DNA of 64,000 bases from Amycolatopsis sp. NBRC 101858 (GTDB lineage: Bacteria; Actinomycetota; Actinomycetes; Mycobacteriales; Pseudonocardiaceae): positions 660,558 through 724,557 of the forward strand of contig NZ_BSTD01000004.1 in the NCBI RefSeq assembly GCF_030269325.1. Reading direction: 5' to 3'. The translations under genes and the position numbers were made by a program. Positions 24,541 to 32,604 of the stretch are shown here, piece by piece; within the stretch, counting starts at the first letter, position 1; every line of letters starts with the position of its first letter. Under the pieces are notes generated by a model, which saw only the letters and a program-made list of their open reading frames with translations, was not told where the DNA came from and ran no database searches.

Positions 24541-25745
24541 TCGACCTGAGCGCCTTCGTCAAGCCCGGCGACGGTGTCTGGTGGAGCCAGGCCAGCGCCG
24601 AGCCGACGCCGCTCGTGCACGCCCTGCTCGACCAGGCCGACGCTTTCGGCCCGGTGCGCGCGTTCTGCGGTCTCAGCTGGGACGAACGCCTGACGCGGCA
24701 CCTGCCGGAGAGCGTCGCGCTGTCGTCCTACGGCGCGCTCGGCGAGCTGCGGCGGCTCGACCGGCTCGCCATCGTCCCGTGCCACTACTCGGCACTGCCG
24801 CGCCTGTTCGCCGAGGGCGCCCTGCCGTCCGACGTCGGCTTCGTGCAGGTCTCGCCCCCGGACGCCGACGGCACGTGCTCGCTCGGCGTGGGTGTCGACT
24901 ACATCGCCGACGCCCTCGCGCACACGCCGGTGCTGATCGCCGAGGTCAACCGGCGGATGCCCGCGACCACCGGGACCCCGCGCATCCCGCTGAGCCGGTT
25001 CGCCGCGGTCGTCGAGACCGACCGGCCCCTGGCCGAAGCCCCGGTCCGCGCGGCCGACGACATCGAGCTGGCCATCGCCCGGCACGTCGCCGACCTGGTC
25101 GAGGACGGCGACACCCTGCAGCTCGGCGTCGGGTCACTGCCGACCGCGGTGCTCGACGCGCTGGCCGGGCACCAGGACCTCGGCGTCCACTCCGGGATGA
25201 TCTCCGACGGCGTGCTCCGGCTCGTCGAGAAGGGCGTCCTCACCGGCGCCCGCAAGGAGATCGACCGCGGGCTGATCGTCACCGGCGCGGCGCTGGGCAG
25301 CACCGAGCTGTACGACCGGCTGCCCGAACTGCCGGTCGAGTTCCGGCCCGCGAGCTACACCCACGCGCCGCAGGTGCTGGCGCGCCTGAGCCGGTTCGTC
25401 TCGGTCAACTCGGCCATCGAGGTCGACCTGACCGGCCAGGTGGGCGCCGAGCTGCGTCGCGGTGTCCACATCGGAGCGATCGGCGGGCAGGCCGACTTCT
25501 CCCGCGCCGCCGCGCTGACCGGAGCCCGCTCGATCATCACCGTGCGCGCCCGCTCGGGCGCGCACTCCACGATCGTCCCGCGCCTGCACGGCCCGGTCAC
25601 CACCGGACGGTCCGATGTGGACCACGTCGTCACCGAGCACGGCGTCGCGCACCTGCGTGGCTGCGACCTGACCGAACGGGCTCGCCGCCTGGCCGCGATC
25701 GCGGCGCCCGAGTTCCGCGAAGAGCTGCTGAAGGGAACGAAATGA
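24537..25745 (+). CDS. Acetyl-CoA hydrolase/CoA-transferase family protein (4-hydroxybutyrate CoA-transferase-like)
   Basis: 402 residues, ATGA overlap with the thiolase gene. The single-chain class I CoA-transferase fold is indicated by LQLGVGSLPTAVLDAL and by VNSAIEVDLTGQVGAEL, which contains the Glu that forms the glutamyl-CoA intermediate in this family; later GGQADFSRAAAL and EHGVAHLRGCDLTERA. It would move CoA between acyl-CoA and an acid such as acetate or acetoacetate, saving ATP at the end of the pathway. Next to HMG-CoA lyase, a link to acetoacetate is tempting, but true acetoacetate CoA-transferases are usually two-subunit enzymes, so the acceptor is unknown. Confidence 0.85.
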   Translation: MIDLSAFVKPGDGVWWSQASAEPTPLVHALLDQADAFGPVRAFCGLSWDERLTRHLPESVALSSYGALGELRRLDRLAIVPCHYSALPRLFAEGALPSDVGFVQVSPPDADGTCSLGVGVDYIADALAHTPVLIAEVNRRMPATTGTPRIPLSRFAAVVETDRPLAEAPVRAADDIELAIARHVADLVEDGDTLQLGVGSLPTAVLDALAGHQDLGVHSGMISDGVLRLVEKGVLTGARKEIDRGLIVTGAALGSTELYDRLPELPVEFRPASYTHAPQVLARLSRFVSVNSAIEVDLTGQVGAELRRGVHIGAIGGQADFSRAAALTGARSIITVRARSGAHSTIVPRLHGPVTTGRSDVDHVVTEHGVAHLRGCDLTERARRLAAIAAPEFREELLKGTK

Positions 25746-26656
25746 GGCCGGAGCGAGTCCACGTCCGCGAGGTCGGGCCGCGCGACGGGTTCCAGAACGA
25801 GCCCGAGCGCATCCCGACCGACGAGAAGGTGCGGCTGATCAACGCCTTGAGCCGCACCGGCCTCAAGCGCATCGAGGTGGCGAGCTTCGTCCGCGCCGAC
25901 GTCATCCCGCAGCTGTCCGACGGCGCCGAAGTGCTCGACCGGATCGACGTCCCCGGAGACGTCCGGCTCATGGTGCTCGTCCCGAACAGCAAGGGCCTCG
26001 ACAACGCCCTGAAGGCCCGCGAGAAGTTCCACGAGGCCGCCATCTTCGTCAGCGCGTCGGAGACCCACAACAAGAAGAACGTCAACCGCGCGATCGCCGA
26101 GACCATGGCGGACAACGACGTCATGGCCCGCCGGATCACCGACGCCGGGCTCGGCTGCGCCGCGGTCATCGCGACGTCGTTCGGCTGCCCCTACGAGGGC
26201 AAGGTCCCGCTGGACACGGTCCTCGGCCTCGCCGAGCGCTTCGCCGAGGCGGGCGCGACCGAGGTCGGGTTCGGCGACACGACCGGCATGGCGAACCCCG
26301 CGTACGTCTCGGAGTTCTTCGCCGCCGCCCTGGACCGGCTGCCGGGCGTCGAGGTCACCGCGCACTTCCACAACACCCGCGGCCAGGGGCTGGCCAACGC
26401 CTTCGCCGCGCTCGAAGCGGGCTGCACCAGCTTCGAGTCGAGCTTCGGCGAGCTGGGCGGCTGCCCGGTCCCGCCCGGCTCGACCGGCAACATCGCCACC
26501 GAAGACCTGGTGAGCATGGTCCACGAGATGGGCGTCGCCACCGGGATCTCGCTGCCCGCCCTCATCGACGCCGCCCGCGACGTCCAGGACGTCCTCGGCC
26601 GCAAGCTGACCAGCCATTCGATCGTCGCCGGCCCCATCGAGTGGGCTCACGCGTAA
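25742..26656 (+). CDS. mvaB: Hydroxymethylglutaryl-CoA lyase
   Basis: 304 residues, ATGA overlap with the preceding gene. TIM-barrel aldolase signature VREVGPRDGFQNEP at the N-terminus with the catalytic Arg/Asp, SASETHNKKN, metal-ligand HFHNTRG, and ELGGCPVPPGSTGNIATED with the lid Cys. All are typical of HMG-CoA lyase (HMG-CoA to acetoacetate plus acetyl-CoA). In terpene and leucine catabolism this enzyme handles the methyl-branched C6 unit. Its place inside the operon suggests that a branched chain, such as one from an isopropyl-bearing ring, is degraded here. A related 3-hydroxy-3-alkylglutaryl-CoA substrate is possible. Confidence 0.92.
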   Translation: MRPERVHVREVGPRDGFQNEPERIPTDEKVRLINALSRTGLKRIEVASFVRADVIPQLSDGAEVLDRIDVPGDVRLMVLVPNSKGLDNALKAREKFHEAAIFVSASETHNKKNVNRAIAETMADNDVMARRITDAGLGCAAVIATSFGCPYEGKVPLDTVLGLAERFAEAGATEVGFGDTTGMANPAYVSEFFAAALDRLPGVEVTAHFHNTRGQGLANAFAALEAGCTSFESSFGELGGCPVPPGSTGNIATEDLVSMVHEMGVATGISLPALIDAARDVQDVLGRKLTSHSIVAGPIEWAHA

Positions 26657-26666
26657 AGGAGAGAAC

Positions 26667-27425
26667 ATGAGCAACCGCGTCGCCCTCGTCACCGGTGGTG
26701 CGCAGGGCATCGGGCAGGGCATCGCGCTGGCCCTCGGCGAGCACGGGCACCGCGTCGCCATCGCCGACCTCAACCTCGAGGCCGCGCAGGCGACCGCCGA
26801 GAAGATCACCGCGGCCGGCGGCAGCGCGCTCGCGGTGCAGGCCGACATCACCGACACCGCGTCCGTCCAAGCGGCCGTCAAGACGGTCACCGATGAGCTC
26901 GGGCCGGTCGAGATCGTCGTCAACAACGCCGGCTGGGACGACTTCATGAAGTTCCTCGACACCGACGAGGACTTCTGGGACCGCATCCTCGACATCAACT
27001 TCAAGGGCGCGCTGCGGGTGATCCGGACCGTCGTCCCGGGCATGATCGAGCGCGGCTACGGCCGGGTGATCAACATCGGCTCCGACGCCGGCCGGGTCGG
27101 CTCGTCGCTGGAAGCCGTCTACTCGGGGGCCAAGGGCGGGATCATCGCCTTCACCAAGACCCTCGCCCGCGAAGTCGCGACCAAGGGCGTCACCGCCAAC
27201 ACCGTCTGCCCCGGCCCGACCGACACCCCGGCGCTGCGCAAATTCGCCGACAGCTCCGGCCAAGACGCCGACAAGGTGCTCGGCGGCATGGTCCGCGCGG
27301 TCCCGATGAAGCGGCTCGCCCAGCCCGAGGACATCGCCGCCGCCGTCGCGTTCTTCGCCTCCGACGCGGCCGGGTACATCACCGGGCAGACGCTGTCGGT
27401 CAGCGGCGGGTTGACCATGGCATGA
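26667..27425 (+). CDS. SDR resembling 2-hydroxycyclohexanecarboxyl-CoA dehydrogenase (BadH-like)
   Basis: 252 residues, AAAGGAG before the ATG. A complete classical SDR: VTGGAQGIGQGIALAL, NNAGWDDFMKF, catalytic Ser in NIGSDAGRVG, Tyr/Lys in VYSGAKGGIIAF and YITGQTLSVSGG. From memory, NNAGWD followed by an aromatic stretch is shared with BadH of Rhodopseudomonas palustris, which oxidises 2-hydroxycyclohexanecarboxyl-CoA to the 2-keto ester just before ring cleavage. The next gene overlaps it (ATGA) and encodes a MenB/BadI-type crotonase, the same functional order as badH-badI. The BadH assignment combines motif resemblance and context. Confidence 0.82.
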   Translation: MSNRVALVTGGAQGIGQGIALALGEHGHRVAIADLNLEAAQATAEKITAAGGSALAVQADITDTASVQAAVKTVTDELGPVEIVVNNAGWDDFMKFLDTDEDFWDRILDINFKGALRVIRTVVPGMIERGYGRVINIGSDAGRVGSSLEAVYSGAKGGIIAFTKTLAREVATKGVTANTVCPGPTDTPALRKFADSSGQDADKVLGGMVRAVPMKRLAQPEDIAAAVAFFASDAAGYITGQTLSVSGGLTMA

Positions 27426-28246
27426 GCGTGGACTGGAAGGAGGCGGGTGCCTACGAGGACATCCGCCTCGAGCACAGCGGCGACGGGATCGCCAAGATCA
27501 CGATCTGCCGCCCGGAGGTGCGCAACGCCTTCCGGCCGCAGACCCTGGTCGAGATCTCCGACGCGCTCGACGCCGCCCGCGAGGACACATCGATCGGCGT
27601 GATCATCTTGACCGGCGAGGGCGACCTGGCGTTCTGCTCGGGCGGCGACCAGCGCGTGCGCGGCGACACCGGGTATGTGTCCGAGCCCGGCCGCCCGGGC
27701 CGGTTCCACGTCACCGACCTGCACGTCCAGATCCGGCGGCTGCCCAAGCCCGTGGTGGCCATGGTCGCGGGCTACGCGATCGGCGGGGGACAGGTCCTGC
27801 AGCTCGTGTGCGACCTCGCGATCGCGGCCGACAACGCCCGCTTCGGCCAGACCGGCCCCCGCGTCGGCTCGTTCGACGGGGGCTTCGGAGCCGGCCTGCT
27901 CACCCAGCTCGTGGGGTCGCGCAAAGCCAAGGAGATCTGGTTCCTCTGCCGCCAGTACGACGCCCGGCAGGCCCTCGAGATGGGGTTGGTGAACACCGTC
28001 GTCCCCTTGGCCGACCTGGAAGCCGAGACCGTCGCGTGGTGCCGGGAGATGCTGGAACTGTCGCCGTTCGCGTTGCGGCTGCTCAAAGCCAGTTTCCACG
28101 CCGCCGAAGACGGGCTCGCCGGGATCCAGCAGCTCGCCCACGACGCCAACCTGCTCTTCTACGCCTCGGAAGAGGCCCAGGAAGGCCGCGAAGCGTTCAA
28201 GGAGAAACGCGCCCCCGACTTCGCGCGCTTCCCGCGCCGTGCCTGA
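27422..28246 (+). CDS. Crotonase of the MenB/BadI type (naphthoate synthase-like or ring-cleaving hydrolase)
   Basis: 274 residues, ATGA overlap with the BadH-like gene. AFCSGGDQRVRGDTGY, KPVVAMVAGYAIGGGQVL, FGQTGPRVGSFDGGFGAGLL, EIWFLCRQYDARQALEMGLVN and REAFKEKRAPDFARF closely follow menaquinone-pathway MenB, and also the related BadI, which hydrolyses 2-ketocyclohexanecarboxyl-CoA to pimeloyl-CoA. No other men genes are nearby, and its position behind a BadH-like dehydrogenase argues for ring cleavage by reverse-Claisen chemistry. MenB sequence identity looks strong, so a moonlighting or true MenB role cannot be excluded. The gene at 36202 is closer to BadI. Confidence 0.8.
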   Translation: MSVDWKEAGAYEDIRLEHSGDGIAKITICRPEVRNAFRPQTLVEISDALDAAREDTSIGVIILTGEGDLAFCSGGDQRVRGDTGYVSEPGRPGRFHVTDLHVQIRRLPKPVVAMVAGYAIGGGQVLQLVCDLAIAADNARFGQTGPRVGSFDGGFGAGLLTQLVGSRKAKEIWFLCRQYDARQALEMGLVNTVVPLADLEAETVAWCREMLELSPFALRLLKASFHAAEDGLAGIQQLAHDANLLFYASEEAQEGREAFKEKRAPDFARFPRRA

Positions 28247-28269
28247 ACCGTCCACTGTGGAGGAAGACG

Positions 28270-29037
28270 ATGACTGACGACGCCGTCAGCACTCGCGAAG
28301 CCGGTCCCGGCATCCGCGTGCTCACCCTGGCCCGCCCGCCGGCCAACGCCCTCGGCCTGCCGATCATCGACGGGCTGAACGCGGCCCTCGACGCTGCCGG
28401 GGACGCCAAGGTCATCGTGATCGCCTCCGAGGTACCCGGGTTCTTCGCCGCCGGCGCCGACATCAAGCACATGTCCGGTATCGACACCGAGTCGTTCACC
28501 GCGTACGGCGACCGGCTGCGCGGGGTGCTCGACCGGCTGGCCGCACCCGAGCGCATCACCATCGCCGCGGTCGACGGGCTCGCGCTCGGCGGTGGCCTGG
28601 AGCTGGCGATGGCCTGCACCCTGCGGGTGGCCGGCGCCGACGCCCGGTTCGGCTTGCCGGAAGTGAAGCTGGGCCTCATTCCCGGCGCGGGCGGCACGCA
28701 ACGGCTGCCGCGCCTGGTCGGCCGCGGCCGGGCCCTGGACATCATGCTCACCGCCCGGCAGGTCCCCGCGGCCGAAGCCTGCGCCATCGGCCTGGCCGAC
28801 CGGCTCGTCGACGCGGGCAAGGCCGAGGCAGCCGCGCTGGAACTGGCCGAGAAGCTCGTCACGCTGTCCCGGCCCGCGCTGAGCGCGGTGGTCCGCACCG
28901 TCGACGCGGCGTTCGACCTGCCGCTCGAGCAGGGGTTCCGGTACGAGGTCGAGCAGGTCCAGCAGCTCTTCGAGACCGGTGAGGCGCGGGAAGGCCTCGC
29001 CGCGTTCCTCGAAAAGCGCCCGCCGAAATTCGCCTGA
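28270..29037 (+). CDS. Enoyl-CoA hydratase with both catalytic glutamates (BadK-like candidate)
   Basis: 255 residues, GGAGGAAG before the ATG. Oxyanion segments AAGADIKHM and DGLALGGGLELAMACTL, and catalytic Glu residues in GGGLEL and in FGLPEVKLGLIPGAGGTQRLPRL; both acids of rat mitochondrial hydratase are conserved. It should hydrate a 2-enoyl-CoA to the (S)-3-hydroxyacyl-CoA. Of the crotonases here, this is the best candidate for hydrating cyclohex-1-ene-1-carboxyl-CoA-type rings (BadK step) or the later open-chain enoyl-CoA. It lies directly after the BadH-like and MenB/BadI-like genes in the operon. Confidence 0.87.
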   Translation: MTDDAVSTREAGPGIRVLTLARPPANALGLPIIDGLNAALDAAGDAKVIVIASEVPGFFAAGADIKHMSGIDTESFTAYGDRLRGVLDRLAAPERITIAAVDGLALGGGLELAMACTLRVAGADARFGLPEVKLGLIPGAGGTQRLPRLVGRGRALDIMLTARQVPAAEACAIGLADRLVDAGKAEAAALELAEKLVTLSRPALSAVVRTVDAAFDLPLEQGFRYEVEQVQQLFETGEAREGLAAFLEKRPPKFA

Positions 29038-29046
29038 GGGGGAGTC

Positions 29047-30063
29047 GTGTACGGACTGACGATCTTCAGCGCGGGCTCCGGGCCGGAGCGGTTCCGGCGC
29101 GCCGCGGACCTGGCCGTCCGGGCCGAGGAGGCGGGCTTCGACGCCGTCTGGACCGGCGAGCTGTACAACCGCTCGGCCACCGTCCCGATGGCCGTGCTGG
29201 CCCAGGCCACCGAGCGTGTCCGGATCGGCTGCAACATCGCCTACGGCGTCGGCCGCACCCCGCTGGTCTGGGCCGCCGAAGCCCGCGACCTCGACGAGCT
29301 GTCCGGCGGCCGGCTGGTGCTCGGCCTGGGCAACGGCACGCCGCGGATGATGGCGGACTGGCACGGCGTCAGCGGTGAGGCACCCGCTGAGCGGATGGAA
29401 GAGCTGGTCACCGTCCTGCGGAAGCTGTGGCGGTTGCACGAGGGCCCGGTCGAGCACGACGGCCGGTTCTACCGCGTCCACCTGCGCCCGACCGCCGACA
29501 CCGCCCCGCCGATCCAGGAGCGGCTGCCGATCTGGACGGCGGGCGTGAACCGCCTGATGGTCCGCGTCGCGGGCCGGGTCGCCGACGGCCTCGTCGGGCA
29601 CCCGATGTACACCGCCCGCTACATCGCCGAGGTGGTGCGGCCCGGGCTCGATGCCGGGGCGGCCGAAGCGGGCCGGGACCCCGCCGACATCACCTTGATG
29701 GGGATTCTCATGTGCGCGGTCGACGAGGACGAACAGGCCGCACGCCGCCGGCTCGCCTTCGCGGTGGCGCAGTACGCCGCGTCCCGCGTCTACGACCGGC
29801 TCTTCGCGCTGCACGGCTGGTCTTCCGCGCAGGAGCGGATCCGCGAAGCCGTTCGCGCCCGCGACGAAGCGGCCGTGGTCGCCGCCGTCCCGGATGACGT
29901 GATCGATGCCGTCGGAGTGGCCTGCCGTCCCGCGGATCTGCGGGCGCGGGTGGCCGGGCACGCCCGCGACTACGACCACCTGAACCTCGTCGTCCCGCCG
30001 TGGGGCCTGAAACCGGAAGAAGCGGAAGCGGCGACGCTCGCGGTTCTCGAAGGGATGCGCTGA
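29047..30063 (+). CDS. LLM-class flavin-dependent oxidoreductase (possibly F420-dependent)
   Basis: 338 residues, GTG 29047 with GGGGGAG upstream. TIM-barrel luciferase-like family: N-terminal LTIFSAGSGPERFRRAADLAVRAEEAGFDAVW, read as two pieces, RIGCNIAYGVGRTPLVWA, DLDELSGGRLVLGLGNGTPRM and a C-terminal cofactor-side region. Members use FMN or F420. In actinobacteria they often reduce or oxidise alicyclic or unsaturated CoA esters or ketones. It lies between hydratase genes and its stop overlaps the next start (TGATG), so it should serve the same pathway, perhaps as an enoyl reductase or monooxygenase. Cofactor choice cannot be read with confidence. Confidence 0.85.
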   Translation: MYGLTIFSAGSGPERFRRAADLAVRAEEAGFDAVWTGELYNRSATVPMAVLAQATERVRIGCNIAYGVGRTPLVWAAEARDLDELSGGRLVLGLGNGTPRMMADWHGVSGEAPAERMEELVTVLRKLWRLHEGPVEHDGRFYRVHLRPTADTAPPIQERLPIWTAGVNRLMVRVAGRVADGLVGHPMYTARYIAEVVRPGLDAGAAEAGRDPADITLMGILMCAVDEDEQAARRRLAFAVAQYAASRVYDRLFALHGWSSAQERIREAVRARDEAAVVAAVPDDVIDAVGVACRPADLRARVAGHARDYDHLNLVVPPWGLKPEEAEAATLAVLEGMR

Positions 30064-30854
30064 TGGAGACCATCGACCTGACCCGGCCCGCCGACGGAGT
30101 CGTGCTGGCGACGCTCAACCGCCCCGACCGGTACAACGCCATGACCGTGACGATGTTCGCCGAGCTGGAGCAGCTGGCGTTCGACCTCGGCGAGGACGAC
30201 GACGTCCGCGCGGTCGTGCTGACCGGCGCGGGGAAAGCGTTCTGCGCGGGCTACGACCTCGACGACGCCGACGAGCTGGCCGGCCTCACCGCGCTGGGCA
30301 TGCTCGACCGCCAGGAGCGGGCAGCGCGGGGCTTGTCGGGGTTGCGTGCGTTGCGTGTCCCGGTGATCGCCGCGGTGAACGGCGCCGCTGCCGGTGGCGG
30401 GCTTTCGTTGGCGCTGGCCGCGGACATCCGGCTCGCGGGGCGCTCGGCGAAGTTCAACGCGGCGTTCGTCCGCATCGGACTGTCGGCCGGCGACCTCGGC
30501 GCGTCGTGGCTGCTGTCCCGGACGATCGGGCCCGCGCTCGCCGCCGAGATCGCCTACACCGGCCGGTTCGTGCTGGCCGACGAGGCCGAGCGGATCGGGC
30601 TGGTGAACAAGACCGTCGACGACGACCGCCTGCTGGACGAAGCCCTGGCGATGGCCGGGCTGATCTGCGCGAACTCTCCCGGCGGCGTCCAGCTGTCGAA
30701 GCGGGCGCTGCAGGCGAACATGGAGATCGGCTCCTACGCCGCCGCGCTCGAACTGGAGAACCGCGGCCAGGCCCTGCTCACGCGCGGCGAGGACATGCCC
30801 GAAGCGCTCGCCGCCTTCAAGGAGAAGCGCGCCCCGCACTTCACCGGACGTTAG
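30063..30854 (+). CDS. Enoyl-CoA hydratase/isomerase family protein lacking both hydratase Glu (tandem copy 1)
   Basis: 263 residues, starting in a TGATG overlap. Crotonase markers GKAFCAGYDLDDAD and NGAAAGGGLSLALAADI are present, but the first hydratase Glu is replaced (GGGLSL rather than GGGxEL) and the second by Arg (FVRIGLSAGDLGASW). The Asp in SAGDLGASW is placed like the essential Asp of dienoyl-CoA isomerases. It is paralogous to the next gene over its full length, including the end ALLTRGEDMPEALAAFKEKR. Likely an isomerase or other non-hydratase crotonase; the precise reaction is unknown. Confidence 0.82.
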   Translation: METIDLTRPADGVVLATLNRPDRYNAMTVTMFAELEQLAFDLGEDDDVRAVVLTGAGKAFCAGYDLDDADELAGLTALGMLDRQERAARGLSGLRALRVPVIAAVNGAAAGGGLSLALAADIRLAGRSAKFNAAFVRIGLSAGDLGASWLLSRTIGPALAAEIAYTGRFVLADEAERIGLVNKTVDDDRLLDEALAMAGLICANSPGGVQLSKRALQANMEIGSYAAALELENRGQALLTRGEDMPEALAAFKEKRAPHFTGR

Positions 30855-30863
30855 GAGACCGCC

Positions 30864-31664
30864 GTGCCCGACTTCCGGACGCTCCTGGTCGAGGAGCCCG
30901 AACCCGGTGTCCTCGTCCTGAAGCTGAACCGGCCGGACCGCATGAACTCCATGACGGTCGAGATGTTCGGCGAGCTCCGCACCGCCGCCCGGGCGCTGCG
31001 CGACAGCGGCGCCCGCGCGCTCATCCTCACCGGGGCCGGCGAACGCGCGTTCTGCGCCGGGTTCGACCTCGCCGAGATCGAGGTCATCACCCGCATGGGC
31101 GTGCGGGAGTTCCTCAAGTTCCAGGAGCTGGCCACCGGCGGGCTCGCCGCGCTGCGGCAGCTGCCGTTCCCGGTGATCGCCGCGATCCACGGTGCCGCGT
31201 CCGGTGGCGGGCTGTCGCTTTCGCTGAGCGCCGACATCCGGCTCGCCGCGCCGACGGCCAAGTTCAACGCCGCCTTCGTCAAGGTCGGCCTGTCGGCGGG
31301 GGAGCTGGGCACGTCGTGGCAGCTGACCCGCCTGGTCGGTCCCGGCCGGGCGGCCGAGATCGCTTACACCGCAAGGATCGTCGAGGCCGAGGAGGCGCTC
31401 CGGATCGGCCTGGTGAACCGGGTCGTGCCGAGCGAGCGGCTGCTCGACGAAGCGCTCGAGCTGACGCGGCAGATCGCGGGGAACTCGCCGGGCGGCGTGA
31501 AGCTGTCGAAGCAGGCCCTGCAGCGCAACCAGGAGATCACCTCGTACGCCGGGGCGCTGGAGCTGGAGAACCGCGGGCAGGCGTTGCTGACCCGCGGCGA
31601 AGACATGACCGAAGCGCTGGCCGCGTTCAAGGACAAGCGCCGGCCGCAGTTCACCGGAAGGTAA
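30864..31664 (+). CDS. Enoyl-CoA hydratase/isomerase family protein, tandem copy 2
   Basis: 266 residues from GTG 30864 (AGGAG upstream), 9 bp after the previous stop. It is the tandem duplicate of the preceding gene: HGAASGGGLSLSLSADIRLA, FNAAFVKVGLSAGELGTSW, SPGGVKLSKQALQRNQEI and ALLTRGEDMTEALAAFKDKR. It too lacks the Glu in the GGGxEL position, but has Glu where copy 1 has Asp (SAGELG against SAGDLG). That single acidic difference at a likely catalytic position suggests that the two copies have separated in function, for example isomerase and hydratase or different positional isomers. A heteromer is also possible. Confidence 0.82.
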   Translation: MPDFRTLLVEEPEPGVLVLKLNRPDRMNSMTVEMFGELRTAARALRDSGARALILTGAGERAFCAGFDLAEIEVITRMGVREFLKFQELATGGLAALRQLPFPVIAAIHGAASGGGLSLSLSADIRLAAPTAKFNAAFVKVGLSAGELGTSWQLTRLVGPGRAAEIAYTARIVEAEEALRIGLVNRVVPSERLLDEALELTRQIAGNSPGGVKLSKQALQRNQEITSYAGALELENRGQALLTRGEDMTEALAAFKDKRRPQFTGR

Positions 31665-31671
31665 GGGTTTC

Positions 31672-32604
31672 ATGACGACGCTCGGAGACATCGACCCCGG
31701 ATTCGGGCCCGCCGACGACCTCCGGCACCGGCCCGCGCCGGGCGGCCGGATGCGCGACAGCCTGTTCTGGGAACTGATCATGCCCGAAGAACAGCTGGGC
31801 GTGCAGATCTACCTGTACCTCACCGACCGCGGCAAGACCGGCTACAACGTGTCGGTGTGGGGGCCGGACGCCGAACCGGTCGCGCTGAAGCTCGAGCAGG
31901 GCGTCGTCGGCGACGACGTGGACCTCGACAACTTCCACTTCGAGGGCCTGAGCGTCAAGCAGCCGGAGCTGCGGCGCACCGCTTCGGTCTCCTACACGAG
32001 CGACGACGTCAAGCTGGAGTACGACTTCACGGCGCTGCACGACGCGTTCAGCTACCGGTCCAACCCGGACGGGCTGCCCGCGTGGTTCGCGGAGAACCGC
32101 CTGGAGCAGACCGGGCACGTGACCGGCTTCCTCGAGGTCGCGGGCCGGCGCATCGCGTGGGACCGCAAGGGGCATCGCGACCACTCCTGGGGTGTCCGCA
32201 ACTGGGGCGTGCCGCACCACTGGAAGTGGTTCATCGCCTACACTGAAAGCGGTCGCGTGGTGAACGGCTGGATCTGGATCGCCCGCGGGGAGTGGGGTTT
32301 CGCCGGGTACGTCGTCAAGGACGGCGTCACGATCCCGGTGTCGCACATCCGCCACCACGCCGAGTACCACGACGACATGACGCAGAAGCGCCTGGAGGCG
32401 GACGTCGTCGACATCACCGGCGAGACGACCCACCTGGTCATGGACGCGTTCGGCGTGGTGAAGCTGCCGACCCGCGATCCGATGGGCACGGTCATCACCG
32501 AAGCCGCGTGCACGGCGACCATCGACGGCGAGGAGGGCGCCGGGCAGTTCGAGACGCACTGGCCGGGCCAGTACCTCCAGCACTTGATCGAGAGCAACCG
32601 GTGA
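31672..32604 (+). CDS. Conserved protein of DUF7064/DUF7065 (AttH/CrtC lipocalin-like) type
   Basis: 310 residues, no signal peptide. The markers I recognise are FWELIMPEEQLGVQIYLYLT in the first half and the GHRDHSWGVRNWGVPHHWKW segment in the middle (about residues 165-184), seen in actinobacterial proteins with a two-domain lipocalin-like (AttH/CrtC-related) fold that accompany acyl-CoA catabolism. CrtC relatives hydrate terpenoid double bonds, but I see no basis for claiming that activity. It overlaps the kinase gene by GTGA, and such a protein next to an APH-type kinase is recurrent in my memory of terpenoid and steroid clusters. Function unknown. Confidence 0.65.
   Translation: MTTLGDIDPGFGPADDLRHRPAPGGRMRDSLFWELIMPEEQLGVQIYLYLTDRGKTGYNVSVWGPDAEPVALKLEQGVVGDDVDLDNFHFEGLSVKQPELRRTASVSYTSDDVKLEYDFTALHDAFSYRSNPDGLPAWFAENRLEQTGHVTGFLEVAGRRIAWDRKGHRDHSWGVRNWGVPHHWKWFIAYTESGRVVNGWIWIARGEWGFAGYVVKDGVTIPVSHIRHHAEYHDDMTQKRLEADVVDITGETTHLVMDAFGVVKLPTRDPMGTVITEAACTATIDGEEGAGQFETHWPGQYLQHLIESNR

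Noticed and set aside
28251..28262. GTCCACTGTGG palindrome as a specific operator
   Set aside because: Similar GTCCAC/GTGG strings occur elsewhere in the window, also inside or at the edge of genes (for example 15649 and 33448), so it looks like a common genomic word.
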